Source of the DNA: Candidatus Anstonellales archaeon
GTDB lineage: Archaea; Micrarchaeota; Micrarchaeia; Anstonellales; CG1-02-47-40
Length of the DNA: 64,000 nucleotides
Direction of reading: 5' to 3'
Assembly (NCBI GenBank): GCA_038869735.1
Contig: JAWCQO010000006.1
Location: 1-64,000 of the forward strand
Position numbers and translations under genes: made by a program. The notes under the pieces are model-generated. The model saw only the letters and a program-made list of their open reading frames with translations. It searched no databases and was not told the DNA's origin. Positions 1-10,968 of the stretch are shown piece by piece (within the stretch, counting starts at the first letter, position 1; every line of letters starts with the position of its first letter).

Positions 1-3000
1 GTTACTGTGTATTCTACTACTCCTGGTCCAAACATATCTAACAATCAAATCAACAACAATTTAGGTGGAGGCATAAAAGCCATAGATCCAACTAAGCAGA
101 GCCTCAGGATAGTAAACAACACCCTTATCTCAAACTCATACTTTGGGATAAACATAACCTACTCAAACAACACCTATATAGCAAACAACTCTCTTGGCTT
201 AAACTCCGTCGATGTAGACAACAAATCCTCTAATATATCCTATGCATATGACAACGCATGCAACAATCCACTTAACTTTAGAGACTTTGGGCAGGTTGGT
301 TGCACATGGAACTATCCCCCACCAATCTTCATATCTTCCTGCTCGAACTTAACATCGGCAGGTTATACTTATATCCTAACCTCCAACATCACCAACTGGG
401 GCGGTGCCACATGTTTTAACATAACAGCGGAAAATGTCACCCTTAATTGCGCAGGATACACAATCAACGGAACAAACACACAAGACTCTTATGGGGTCTA
501 TTCTACCTATTCCAATACAACTATCAAAAACTGCATAATTGACATGTTTAAATATGGGATTACTCTGTCAAATGCAAACCAAAACTACATATTAAACAAT
601 TCAATTCAGGCAAACATGACCGATTCAAAGGGAATTTACCTAATCTCTGCACCTTCAACTATCATTGAAAACAATACCATCTCTATCAAGCAGCCTGTTG
701 GCACATTTCCATTTGAAGGCATAAGGGCAGAGTATTCAAACTATCTAGTCCTGCACAACAATTCAGTAACTACAAACTACACAAGAGCAATATTCCTGCG
801 CTTCTCCAACTATTCTAATGTAACAAACAATTACGTATTCTCAAACAGGAGTTGGGGCATTGATACATATTTCTATAATACTATCAAAAACAACTTCATC
901 TCCTCATATTCTGGCAGAGCCCTTGATCCCGGCGATTACAATATCGTAATAAACAACACAGCAATTTCCACATTAGGCCCAGCTATAATCCTCTCCCCTG
1001 GCACTAACGTGACATTTGTTAATAATACAGGGATATCACACAAACGCTACGGCTTAGAATTAACGACAGGTAGCCAAAACAACACTTTCATAAACAACGT
1101 TTTCATATCCAATTATTCATTTGGGGCATATCTTGCATCCTCAGAGCAGAACACCCTCACTAACAACACAATAAAGTCAGTGTATGGCCAAGCCTATGCC
1201 TCCCCATACTCAAAATCAAATAGGATAGCCAATAACACGATCATATCAGAGTACAACATTTCAATAAATCTTACCAGCACCAACTCCTCAATCTTTGAAA
1301 ACAACACCATAAGCTCGCCGACGCTGTGCTTTGGCCTCTTCCTATCGAATCAAAACTCTCTTGTCTCAAACCAGCTTTCTGCATGCACAATTTATATAAA
1401 CGGAACAACACAAACCTCAAATTCCTCATTCAACATAATAGAAAACAACACCGGAGTTTCTATAATCAACCTAACCGCATACACCTACAACAATTTCGGA
1501 TGCCAAAACGAGGGTGCAACGATTATTGACGATGGAGACAATAACTCGGTCTATCCCTCCTGCTCACCGTCCATCTCCTTCAACCTTACTCCTAAGTTCG
1601 TAGTAAAAGGCGCCAATGTTTCTGTTGTTGGTCGTGCTGAATTCGGAGGAGCAGGCATAAAAAACAAACCAATTACTATCTATTTCAACGGCACTCAGAT
1701 CTCAGATAATGACCTCTCCCCACCAGGGCCTCCGTCTACTAATTCAACTGGCTGGTTCAACTATACATTCAACGTAACTAATGCTTCCTGGTTATTCGGA
1801 ATCCCGCTTTACGAATCAGGCCAATACAACGTTTCAGTAAACTTTACTGACTTGGGAAGATCAGCCAACAGGACAGAGAATATGACTGTCTTTGAATTCT
1901 ATCCCTCAATCAGAACAAACAAAAGCCACTTTAAGTCATCAGACCCGATAAACATCTCTATAGTCATCTTTACCGACGTTTCAAACTATCCCTACGCGGA
2001 TGCAAGTGCTCTTTCCCTTTGCATAAGCAACGCAGAAAGCCCCGAGAACTGCTCCATTGCTGTTCTCTCAGCAAGAAAGGCATCTACAGGAAACTATTCA
2101 AACGAGACAGACATTGCTTCTTCACTATCAGAAGGAAATTACTCAGCTTATACAAACCTTTCAGTTCAAGGAATATTGCGCTCAAACTCAACTACTTTTA
2201 TAATTGACAATACTCCTCCGTACATCGAAAATCTTACCACAACAGGACTTAATGTATTTAACTACACTTCACCTCAGTCCACATACACGGTCTACATAAA
2301 CGTTACCGATAATAGAGGGATTTCAAGCGTCCTTTGCGAGCAGGCAGGTATAAACATAAGCGCAAACTTTACAGGAGGTGGCTCAAACGCCTGGTCATGC
2401 TCTCTTGCTGCACCACCATTAAACAAAAACTACAATATCACCATTTTTGCTCTTGATAATGCAGGGAACGTAAACTCAACAGGCTTTGAACTGAGCACCT
2501 TGGGCTTTACGAACCTTACGATGCTACCACAGATAGGGCAGCTGACCCCTATAACAATAAACGACCTACATGCTGGCTACTATGTCATCTACAACATAAC
2601 TTTAAATAACACTGGAAACGCAAAGGCTCACCGCGCCAACGTCTCAATGACGCATGCGGTCTCACCGCAGTACGTAACTACGACAACATCAACTGAAAAC
2701 TGCACACAATCAATAAACTATGGTGGCGGAAGCTGCACAGTTTCTTTTAACGTAACGGTGAATGCACAAGCACCACAGGCAACATATTATCTTTACTTCA
2801 GATCCAATTTTACGAACAATAACCTTTCCATAGGCACCACAAGTGAGAAATATCTTGCAGTCACAGTAACCGGAAACCCGATTCTTACTTCTGCAGACTA
2901 CAACACTACAATAAACCACTCCACGACCGGAAGATTTAACCTCTCTCTAAACTCAACAGGGAATGATAACGTCAGAAGCGTTTCAGTAAGCTATATTCCA

Positions 3001-6000
3001 AATACGCTTCCATCATCCTGGGTTGCCTTTGCACCTGAAGCATTTGTCAGTATAGACGTGGGATCGTCTGAAAACGTCTCGGTTAATATAACTGTGCCCA
3101 CCTACACTTTGCCAGGAAATTACACTGGTCACTTTGATGTGAACACTTCTAACTCAAACAACATTTCAATAAACATCTCAGTCAATGTTCCTGCAATGCA
3201 CGCCTGGACCTTAACGCCATATAACCAGACAAACACCACAGGCCTATCCAACTCAGGTTCACTTGGAACTGCCTATATAAACAACACTGGAAACATCGAG
3301 CTCAACTTCACGATATCTTACTCCGGCTCGTTTGTCGGCTCGGCAGTTGACCCGGGAACAAATCCAACAAACATCACGCTTCATATAGGCGAACTTTACA
3401 ATTTCACGCCGTCTCATTCAGGCTCTCCCACACCGGGAACGTGGACTCTTAACATAACCTTTACAAATCTCTCTGCTACACCTACCTCAAACTTTACAAT
3501 AATGAACTTAGAGGTTGTCGATCAACCACCAACGATTTCAGATCAGATAAACGCAAGCCCAGGCTTTATTTCAGAAGCAAATGTCCAGCTTCGAATAAAC
3601 TTCACAGTCAAAGATGACCAAAACTTAGTTGATTCGAACTCCGTTCACTGCAATTTCACTCTTACCTCAACCCAAAAAGTTCAAGCAAGCCAGATAGCTG
3701 GATGCCAAGACTGTTGGAAATGCCAATATACTCCAACAGTTGGAGGCAAATACAACCTTTCAATTTTTGCCTCTGATACAGGGGGGAAGATGAGCAATGC
3801 TTCAAGAAATCTAACCATAATCGGAAAAACTTCCGTGCTTGTAACCATGAACTCAACTTCCGTTTCAGTTTCAGGAATCAATCAAACAACATCTAAGAAC
3901 GTAACTATCACTGTTTATGCAAACAACACCGGAATGGGTACTGCAAAGTATGCTATTGGTTTTGGACAGGAACCGCCAAACTGGGTCTCGTCGATTTGGA
4001 ACTACTCTTCAATCTCAAACTCAACAAGAAAAGAAGGAAACATAACCGTTACCGTACCGACTGGCACAGAACCGGGAACATACTATACATACATAAAAGT
4101 TAACTGGACTAATCCGGACAACTCAAATAGCACTAACACGAGTACCTCACTTTTAGAAATATCTGTCCTTCCAAATCCGCTTCTGACGATGCAGGAGGAT
4201 TTCTCAGTCTATCTGGAGCAAGGCACAAATTCGAGCACCCTACTTTATCTAAACTCAACCGGAAACGACCCAATTTTAAGCCTAAACCTTACTTGTCGTG
4301 GCACTTATTGCCTAACCTTTAACATAACCTTCAACGAAAGCGCGGTATCTACTATTCCCCCAGGCACTCTAAAGACCATAAACGTTTCAATAAGAGTGCC
4401 TCGTGGGCAGATTGCAGGACCCTATCCAATCCCCATAAACGCAACAGCAGTTCAATCAGGCGCACAAACCATAATGACTATTATTGTAGGCTCTGATTAT
4501 TCATGGTCCGTGACTCCCACATCATTCAACACTTCAGCAGTCATCGGCTCCTCAGGCGCCACCTCCTTTACAATCCAAAACAGTGGCAATGAGGATCTCT
4601 TCTTCTACTTCAACTTAAGCGGAAACATCACCGAAGTTCTTTCTCTGGAAACTCTCAGCAGTGAAGTCATAAAACTAACAAATTATACCCTTAACCTTAC
4701 CTACTCAGCCCCACTCTCTCCGGGAACTTACCAAGGAATTCTCACAATAAACGAAACGACAAACAACACCTTAACCACAATTCCATTAGACTTTAAGGCG
4801 TTTTCAGGTTTTGTTAGCATAAGTCCAAACAAAAATGTCAAACAAGTCAACATACGCAGAGGGGACACCATATATATAAATGCGACCGTGACCGCAGCGG
4901 GCTCTTATATAAACGAAAACGTTAGCTTCCAAGCTTTTGTTAACGGCTCCTCTTGTCCAGTATCAGGCTACGTCAACATCCCAGCACAAAATCTTTGGAT
5001 GATAAACTGCACAGCTCCTTCGGAAAACGACGGTTTATGGCACAATCTTACGATATATGCAAACTATTCAACTCTCAGCATCATAATCAAAAACACGACT
5101 AACGACTCCATACACTATCTGGACATAACCCCCCCTGCAATTGTTGCAAGTAGCGAAAATGTTTCAGGTACAAATGTCTCCATTGAGCTTAACGTCTCAG
5201 ATAACATCAACATAAGCACGGTAAGTGTATATATCTTACAGCTATCTTCAAATGTTACTCTGAACAAGAGCGGCCAATACACATACAGATATAACCTTTC
5301 AAATCTGTCAATAGGGGACTATGACGTCATCTATTGGCTCAACGATACCACCGGCAACTCAAACTATTCAACAGACTACTTTGAGGTATGGAGCGACGCA
5401 GCCTTCAGCGGCGATATTAAAAACTCATCAAATCAACCAGTTGTAGCAATATTTAATCTCTACAGAAACGGAACAAACCAACTCCTTCAAAACTTTTCAA
5501 CAAATTCAAGTGGGCAGTATCGGGCAACAATTCACGATAGGCTGTATGACCTAAACATATACTCCTCTCAAGTCGGTTTGAATCTGACCATAAATAAAAT
5601 CAATCTTGTCTCCTATACTGACTCATTTGATTTCGATAAGATACAAAAAAGAGAAACAAATCTAGTAAACGGCGTAAATGGAGTAGGATTGCGTTCAAAT
5701 ATAACAGAAAGCGCAACCATTACCATCTCCTACAATTCAGAAGACCTCACAACAGCTGAGGACTACTTAAAAATTTACAAGTGTGGAAATTGGAACTTCT
5801 CTACTAAAACCTGCTCGGGTTCATGGTCCCAACTCACCAGTGTAGTTGACAAAGTTCGTGACACAGTATCCGCAAACACCACTCAGCTGTCTGACAGCGA
5901 CAAAGAGGTTGCATACGTTCTTGGAGAGTCACAACCAACAAGTGGCCAACCGGATATTTCAGTTTCAAGCCCAGACACCCTGACAGTACATCACAACAGA

Positions 6001-9000
6001 ACCGGAACTTCGTCATTCTCAGTAGTCTCAAGCGGAACAGGGACCGCGCTAGGGGTGAACGTCATTTGCGTTTCTGGTACAGTCTGTCAGATGAAAGAGA
6101 CTTCAATGGCACCAACATATTTTGAGTCGATAACTGAGGGTTCAGCACAGACAGTTAATATAAACGTCTCAATACCTTATGCCTACCCACCCGGAACGTA
6201 TCTTGCGATAATAAATGCCTATGGAGAAGGCATAAACAATAAGACAGTCCAGCTTCAAGTAGTCGTTCCGTCAAATGCTTCATGGAATATAAACCAAACT
6301 TACTTTAACTCAACGGTCGGCACGGGGGAGACAGCAATAGGATACTTTGAAATAGAAAACAAAGGAAACATAAACTTTCAACTCTCTTCATCTACCAACA
6401 ACTCAATTGCATATGCAAATGAAACCTTGCTATACTTGCCAAAGAATCAATCTTCTGCAAGAGTCTTCAAAATTATTGCAAATGCAACTTCCCCAGGAAA
6501 CAGGACAATTACAATAACTCTCTCCAATTCATCAGCTAGGCCACAGTCACTCCAACTAAATGTCTCACTAAATGTTGTGAACTTTACGGTTACTGTGTTA
6601 TCTCCAAATTCTCAAAATCCAGAATCGAATATTACTCCAGAAACCAAAATAAACATAACTGCCCGCGTTTATCTTGAGGGCACAGAAGTCACCAGTGGAG
6701 TCAATTGGAGCGTAAGTGTAGGGGGCTCGTCATGTCCGCTTGCAAACTACAGCTATTTGGACAAATGGGAAATATCCTGCTTGGCTCCTTCAATATCCAC
6801 AATCAACAACTCTCTCGTGGTTTATGCAGTTTATGGAGAATACTCAGCCTCAGATTCCAAGAGCAACTCAATCCAGTATACTGATACGGTGCCTCCGCAT
6901 ATAAATATCACCGCACCATCTCAGTACAGAGGCGGGATTATTCCGATAACCATTTTTGTGACAGACAATGCTGGTGTATCAAACGTTTCGGCAAACATCA
7001 CATACCCAAATGGATCAGTTTATGGTCTTCCCCTCACCTTCTCAGATCCATATTATATAAACAATCTTGATACTTCCGAGCTCAATTACGGAACTTATAA
7101 GATATCAGCCCGTGCAAACGATACTTCAGGATTAACTTCAACAAATACTTCAGCGTTCAACGTTCTCCGCGGCGGTTATATAGCTGGAAACTTTACAGGA
7201 CCAAATGCGACTGTTCATATCGTTGAAATAAGACTCTACGACGTTGAAGGAAATATCCTATTTGCGTTCAACTCAAGTGGAGTTTTCAACAAAACAGTAA
7301 ACGCAACCGATATTGTGAATCTTGAGCTCCTGGCATTTGGCCACAAAGCAACAATAAATGGGGTAAATATCTCAAACAACATCTCCAACATTTTCAGAAT
7401 TGACGAGATATATCCAACATATGTTGGAAGGGGGGCACTAAAAGCTATTTCAATAACTAATATCTCTGTAAATTACACAAACGGAACAGTTACTATGGAC
7501 TATTCAGGAACAAACTACGTTTCAGAATCAAACGTCGGCTTGTACAAGTGCTCTGTCTGGGACTTTAAAACACGCACGTGTACATCTGGCTGGGAGCGCC
7601 AAACAAACGTTTATGTAGATAGAATAAATCACAAAATAAGTGCAAACATATCAAGCTTCTCAGCATACGCAGTAGCTGAATATATCTGTGGCGATGGCGT
7701 CTGCCATTCTACTTATGGAGAAAGTAATGCCTTATGCCCATCAGATTGTCCGCTTCCAAGTCAATCCACTCAAGTTCAGGTTAGCGGTGGAAGCTCAACC
7801 TCTTATTCCACCACAACTATCCAAGGCGCAAGCGAGCAACAGCTAAAAGAGATACGCACTGAGATAGAGAAGCTTCAGTCTATGCAGCCGGGAAGCGAAG
7901 ATTTCAAAAAGCAAGTTGCACTCATAGAAGAGCTTTACAAAAACCTAAGCTCACAACTTATGGCTGGAGCAAATCTTTCTGCCCACGGAATGCAGACTGT
8001 TACAAACAGCATATACTTTGAGCTTTATCCAGGAGAGGAAACAACTACTTCAACTACACTAAGAAGTACATTAGATGCTGAAACCAAAGTAACCATAAGA
8101 GTAGTGGGCAACGTAAAGCCATACGTTGTGCCCTCCGTAGAGTCCTTAACCATCCCTCCACACGGTGAGGCGGATATCACTCTCTACGTTACACTTCCCC
8201 CAGACGCAAAGCCGGGAGTATATTATGGCTCGGTTGAATTTGAGAACGACGTCGGTGGATTGATACAAGTACCATTTAATCTTAGGATATTGCAGGAAAA
8301 AGATAGGCTATTGGACCTAAAAATACAGCCCGTCGACAATGTCGTTGAACCCGGCGGAAGGCTGAGAATAGAAACAAACATCTACAACCTTGGGGAAGCT
8401 CGCAGAGTTGATGCCCAACTGAAAATCCAAATGATCGAGCAGACAACTGATAAAATCTTAACACAAATCGAAGAGGCTCTTGCAATAGAGACTTCACTCT
8501 CATCAGTTAAGACGGTGGAAGTGCCTGGCGATGCAGTTGAAGGGAAGTATATACTCCGTGCAATTGCAACTTACCCTGTGTCTTCAGGACTTTCACGAGA
8601 AGCCGTATCAGTTTCTACAGTACAAGTTCGCCGCTCCCTCACACCTCTACTCCTCTTTTTTGTTGTGCTTGTGCTTGTTGGTGGCGGGTATGTCTTGTGG
8701 AAGCGGAGGGAGAGAGAAAAGAAGAGATTTATGGTAAAAATAGACTTCTCAAAGCTACCTCAGTTTGATGAGCGGACAGCTTTCATAGGAAAAATAGCAG
8801 AGACAAATGTGCGTGCCGGATTCCCCATAGACAAACTAGTTATGCATACCCTTATTGCAGGCGCGTCTGGTTCAGGAAAGACCGTTGCAGCTCAGGTTAT
8901 AGTTGAAGAAGTGCTAAAGAAAAAAGTTGCGGTAATCGTTTTTGACCCAACTGCTCAATGGACAGGATTCTTAAGAAAGAACACTACAAAGGAGATGTTG

Positions 9001-9816
9001 GATCTCTACCCCCAGTTTGGAATGAGCAAATCAGAAGCCACGGCGTTCTCTGGTAATATATACCTCCTAAAAAACCCAAGCCAAAAGATAAACATTAGAG
9101 AGTTCATGAAGCAAGGTGAAATATCTGTCTTTACCCTTGCAGGCTTCAAATCCACAGACATAGAAACATTGGTCTCAAATGTAATAGACCAAGTATTTGA
9201 GCTTAAGCTTGACGAATCAAAACAGCTTAGGCTCCTTATAGTGTTTGACGAAGTTCACAGACTACTTCCAAAATTTGGTGGCACAGGAAAGGGCTTTACC
9301 AATATCGAACGCGCTGTGCGAGAATTTAGAAAATGGGGAGTAGGAATGCTTCTATCCTCACAGGTTCTATCTGACTTTGTAGGCGAGATAAAAACAAACA
9401 TATCAACAGAAATCCAGCTTAGAACAAAATACGAAGAAGACCTCAACCGCATAAAGATGAAATACGGGGAAGAAATATTGCGATACATAGTCAAATCCCC
9501 AGTTGGAACCGCCATGATACAAAATGCAGAATTTAACCGAGGCAACCCATACTTTGTTTCATTCAGGCCGTTGCTTCATTCAATAGTCCGCCTCTCAGAC
9601 AAGGCTCTAGAAACTTATCAGAAATACAATGAACGAATTTCCAAGATAGTCGAAACGATGGAATATCTCAAATCAAAAGAAGTTGATGTGTTTGATGCCG
9701 AACTTGAACTTAAGCTTGCAAAGGATAAGCTAAATAAGGGTTCATTTGAAGTGGTGGAGATATACCTCGACTCTCTTGAGAAGAAACTTGAACAGATAAA
9801 AAGAAAAATAGGCTAG
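1..9816 (+). CDS. Giant surface protein with cytoplasmic HerA/DUF87-type ATPase, 5' end outside window
   Basis: The reading frame is open to the window edge, so the N-terminus is missing; residue numbers here count from position 7 (3269 codons seen). The first ~500 residues carry NosD-like right-handed beta-helix repeats (NNTI/NNS every ~20-25 residues). Then follow about 2000 residues of Ig-like, CARDB- and NEW3-like beta modules packed with N-x-S/T sequons, a short Cys motif (CGDGVC...CPSDC, ~2561-2581), a coiled coil (~2610-2655) and two more NEW3-like modules. A single membrane helix lies at ~2878-2898, followed by basic residues. The cytoplasmic part has Walker A GASGSGKT (2952-2959), Walker B LLIVFDEVH (3076-3084) and the SSQ...R pattern of HerA/VirB4-like ATPases, ending in a coiled coil. 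Likely an envelope protein coupling an ATPase inside to a long exterior stalk; the function is unknown. No neighbour is co-oriented close by. Confidence 0.85.
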   Translation, partial: VTVYSTTPGPNISNNQINNNLGGGIKAIDPTKQSLRIVNNTLISNSYFGINITYSNNTYIANNSLGLNSVDVDNKSSNISYAYDNACNNPLNFRDFGQVGCTWNYPPPIFISSCSNLTSAGYTYILTSNITNWGGATCFNITAENVTLNCAGYTINGTNTQDSYGVYSTYSNTTIKNCIIDMFKYGITLSNANQNYILNNSIQANMTDSKGIYLISAPSTIIENNTISIKQPVGTFPFEGIRAEYSNYLVLHNNSVTTNYTRAIFLRFSNYSNVTNNYVFSNRSWGIDTYFYNTIKNNFISSYSGRALDPGDYNIVINNTAISTLGPAIILSPGTNVTFVNNTGISHKRYGLELTTGSQNNTFINNVFISNYSFGAYLASSEQNTLTNNTIKSVYGQAYASPYSKSNRIANNTIISEYNISINLTSTNSSIFENNTISSPTLCFGLFLSNQNSLVSNQLSACTIYINGTTQTSNSSFNIIENNTGVSIINLTAYTYNNFGCQNEGATIIDDGDNNSVYPSCSPSISFNLTPKFVVKGANVSVVGRAEFGGAGIKNKPITIYFNGTQISDNDLSPPGPPSTNSTGWFNYTFNVTNASWLFGIPLYESGQYNVSVNFTDLGRSANRTENMTVFEFYPSIRTNKSHFKSSDPINISIVIFTDVSNYPYADASALSLCISNAESPENCSIAVLSARKASTGNYSNETDIASSLSEGNYSAYTNLSVQGILRSNSTTFIIDNTPPYIENLTTTGLNVFNYTSPQSTYTVYINVTDNRGISSVLCEQAGINISANFTGGGSNAWSCSLAAPPLNKNYNITIFALDNAGNVNSTGFELSTLGFTNLTMLPQIGQLTPITINDLHAGYYVIYNITLNNTGNAKAHRANVSMTHAVSPQYVTTTTSTENCTQSINYGGGSCTVSFNVTVNAQAPQATYYLYFRSNFTNNNLSIGTTSEKYLAVTVTGNPILTSADYNTTINHSTTGRFNLSLNSTGNDNVRSVSVSYIPNTLPSSWVAFAPEAFVSIDVGSSENVSVNITVPTYTLPGNYTGHFDVNTSNSNNISINISVNVPAMHAWTLTPYNQTNTTGLSNSGSLGTAYINNTGNIELNFTISYSGSFVGSAVDPGTNPTNITLHIGELYNFTPSHSGSPTPGTWTLNITFTNLSATPTSNFTIMNLEVVDQPPTISDQINASPGFISEANVQLRINFTVKDDQNLVDSNSVHCNFTLTSTQKVQASQIAGCQDCWKCQYTPTVGGKYNLSIFASDTGGKMSNASRNLTIIGKTSVLVTMNSTSVSVSGINQTTSKNVTITVYANNTGMGTAKYAIGFGQEPPNWVSSIWNYSSISNSTRKEGNITVTVPTGTEPGTYYTYIKVNWTNPDNSNSTNTSTSLLEISVLPNPLLTMQEDFSVYLEQGTNSSTLLYLNSTGNDPILSLNLTCRGTYCLTFNITFNESAVSTIPPGTLKTINVSIRVPRGQIAGPYPIPINATAVQSGAQTIMTIIVGSDYSWSVTPTSFNTSAVIGSSGATSFTIQNSGNEDLFFYFNLSGNITEVLSLETLSSEVIKLTNYTLNLTYSAPLSPGTYQGILTINETTNNTLTTIPLDFKAFSGFVSISPNKNVKQVNIRRGDTIYINATVTAAGSYINENVSFQAFVNGSSCPVSGYVNIPAQNLWMINCTAPSENDGLWHNLTIYANYSTLSIIIKNTTNDSIHYLDITPPAIVASSENVSGTNVSIELNVSDNINISTVSVYILQLSSNVTLNKSGQYTYRYNLSNLSIGDYDVIYWLNDTTGNSNYSTDYFEVWSDAAFSGDIKNSSNQPVVAIFNLYRNGTNQLLQNFSTNSSGQYRATIHDRLYDLNIYSSQVGLNLTINKINLVSYTDSFDFDKIQKRETNLVNGVNGVGLRSNITESATITISYNSEDLTTAEDYLKIYKCGNWNFSTKTCSGSWSQLTSVVDKVRDTVSANTTQLSDSDKEVAYVLGESQPTSGQPDISVSSPDTLTVHHNRTGTSSFSVVSSGTGTALGVNVICVSGTVCQMKETSMAPTYFESITEGSAQTVNINVSIPYAYPPGTYLAIINAYGEGINNKTVQLQVVVPSNASWNINQTYFNSTVGTGETAIGYFEIENKGNINFQLSSSTNNSIAYANETLLYLPKNQSSARVFKIIANATSPGNRTITITLSNSSARPQSLQLNVSLNVVNFTVTVLSPNSQNPESNITPETKINITARVYLEGTEVTSGVNWSVSVGGSSCPLANYSYLDKWEISCLAPSISTINNSLVVYAVYGEYSASDSKSNSIQYTDTVPPHINITAPSQYRGGIIPITIFVTDNAGVSNVSANITYPNGSVYGLPLTFSDPYYINNLDTSELNYGTYKISARANDTSGLTSTNTSAFNVLRGGYIAGNFTGPNATVHIVEIRLYDVEGNILFAFNSSGVFNKTVNATDIVNLELLAFGHKATINGVNISNNISNIFRIDEIYPTYVGRGALKAISITNISVNYTNGTVTMDYSGTNYVSESNVGLYKCSVWDFKTRTCTSGWERQTNVYVDRINHKISANISSFSAYAVAEYICGDGVCHSTYGESNALCPSDCPLPSQSTQVQVSGGSSTSYSTTTIQGASEQQLKEIRTEIEKLQSMQPGSEDFKKQVALIEELYKNLSSQLMAGANLSAHGMQTVTNSIYFELYPGEETTTSTTLRSTLDAETKVTIRVVGNVKPYVVPSVESLTIPPHGEADITLYVTLPPDAKPGVYYGSVEFENDVGGLIQVPFNLRILQEKDRLLDLKIQPVDNVVEPGGRLRIETNIYNLGEARRVDAQLKIQMIEQTTDKILTQIEEALAIETSLSSVKTVEVPGDAVEGKYILRAIATYPVSSGLSREAVSVSTVQVRRSLTPLLLFFVVLVLVGGGYVLWKRREREKKRFMVKIDFSKLPQFDERTAFIGKIAETNVRAGFPIDKLVMHTLIAGASGSGKTVAAQVIVEEVLKKKVAVIVFDPTAQWTGFLRKNTTKEMLDLYPQFGMSKSEATAFSGNIYLLKNPSQKINIREFMKQGEISVFTLAGFKSTDIETLVSNVIDQVFELKLDESKQLRLLIVFDEVHRLLPKFGGTGKGFTNIERAVREFRKWGVGMLLSSQVLSDFVGEIKTNISTEIQLRTKYEEDLNRIKMKYGEEILRYIVKSPVGTAMIQNAEFNRGNPYFVSFRPLLHSIVRLSDKALETYQKYNERISKIVETMEYLKSKEVDVFDAELELKLAKDKLNKGSFEVVEIYLDSLEKKLEQIKRKIG

Positions 9817-9859
9817 CTAACTGTTGCCATGCCCCTACAAGCCCCATGCCTACACTGGC

Positions 9860-10903
9860 TTAAACTTTAAGATTTTTGCCAACAGCTACAAGTAGGTCAA
9901 TTGTCCTATCCACATCCTTCAAAGAACAGACTTGAACATTTGAATGTATGTACCTAGTTGGGACGCAGATTGCTATTGAAGGAATGCCGCCTCTTACATT
10001 ATAAACGCTTGCAGCATCCGTTGCTCCCCCCTCAATGACCTCAAGTTGTACTGGAACCTTTGCTTTTTTTGCAATAGTTATAACATCTTGGAGAAGTTTT
10101 CTGTCAGCAACGTTGCCTCTTCCACCAGCTTCAACGAATGTGATGGCAGGCCCACCATCTAACTTTAAGGGAGCTTCATCCTCGCCGACTTCGGGATGGT
10201 CTCCAGCAATGGAAGTATCAACAGCAACGAATGCAGATGGTTCTTCATTGTATGCTGAAATCTTTGCTCCCTTTCCAAAGGTAGATACTTCTTCTTGCGC
10301 TGTCCCAACAAACAATATGTTACTACCCTTCAGTCTTTTTGCAAGTTCAAGCAATATGTAGCATCCTATCCTATCATCCAACGCTTTCCCAGTTATCCGT
10401 GAGTTTGCAAGCTTCTGGAGCTTCATATCAAAGCATATGGGGTCTCCAATACAAATTCCTATGCTTTCGGCGTCTTTCTTACTCTTAGCTCCAACATCAA
10501 TAAAGAGGTTTTTTTTGTCAATTGCTGATTTCATCTCCTCCTCCTTCATAAGATGTGGCGGCTTTGAGCCTATTACCCCATAAACATTCCCGTTCTTCGT
10601 CTGGATTATTATTCTTTGATTTACAAGGGTTCTGTTATCTATCCCTCCTACTTTGATGAATTTTATAAATCCCTTGTCAGTGATATGTTTTACCATCATG
10701 CCAATCTCATCCATATGTGCTCCGAACATAAGAGGCCTTTTTCCAGCTTCCTTCCCTCGAGCAATAACATTCCCAAACCTATCTATCTCAACCTCTAATC
10801 CGGCTTTTTCAAACTCTTCACGCATAACTTTCACTATCCCTTCCTCTCTTCCAGGTATCCCAAATGCCTCTGAAAGTTTAGCTATAAGTCCAACATCAGC
10901 CAT
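9860..10903 (-). CDS. M42 family metallo-aminopeptidase
   Basis: A 347-residue cytosolic peptidase of the M42 group (TET/deblocking aminopeptidases and so-called endoglucanases), which forms large dodecameric particles that trim peptides released by the proteasome. Metal and catalytic residues are visible: HMDEIG (H63, D65), the GKALDDRIG block (D176), TAQEE (E204/E205), VDTS (D229) and RYIHS (H320). Length is normal. The ATG at 10903 is preceded by a GGTGAT Shine-Dalgarno-like sequence. It is divergent from RNase Z and appears to share an AT box with it. Substrate specificity cannot be read from the sequence. Confidence 0.93.
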   Translation of the reverse strand: MADVGLIAKLSEAFGIPGREEGIVKVMREEFEKAGLEVEIDRFGNVIARGKEAGKRPLMFGAHMDEIGMMVKHITDKGFIKFIKVGGIDNRTLVNQRIIIQTKNGNVYGVIGSKPPHLMKEEEMKSAIDKKNLFIDVGAKSKKDAESIGICIGDPICFDMKLQKLANSRITGKALDDRIGCYILLELAKRLKGSNILFVGTAQEEVSTFGKGAKISAYNEEPSAFVAVDTSIAGDHPEVGEDEAPLKLDGGPAITFVEAGGRGNVADRKLLQDVITIAKKAKVPVQLEVIEGGATDAASVYNVRGGIPSIAICVPTRYIHSNVQVCSLKDVDRTIDLLVAVGKNLKV

Positions 10904-10936
10904 TCATATCACCTTCCTATTCTTCTTTTGGGCTTC

Positions 10937-10946
10937 TTTTTAAAAG
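10937..10946. promoter_or_regulatory. Near-palindromic TATA box between M42 peptidase and RNase Z
   Basis: TTTTTAAAAG lies about 27 bases upstream of the RNase Z ATG, the spacing of a leaderless archaeal promoter. Read on the other strand it lies about 38 bases before the M42 ATG, which has a GGTGAT ribosome binding site and so a short leader. One box may serve both directions. Confidence 0.55.
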
Positions 10947-10968
10947 TCTTTTGAATACTAACTCACAT

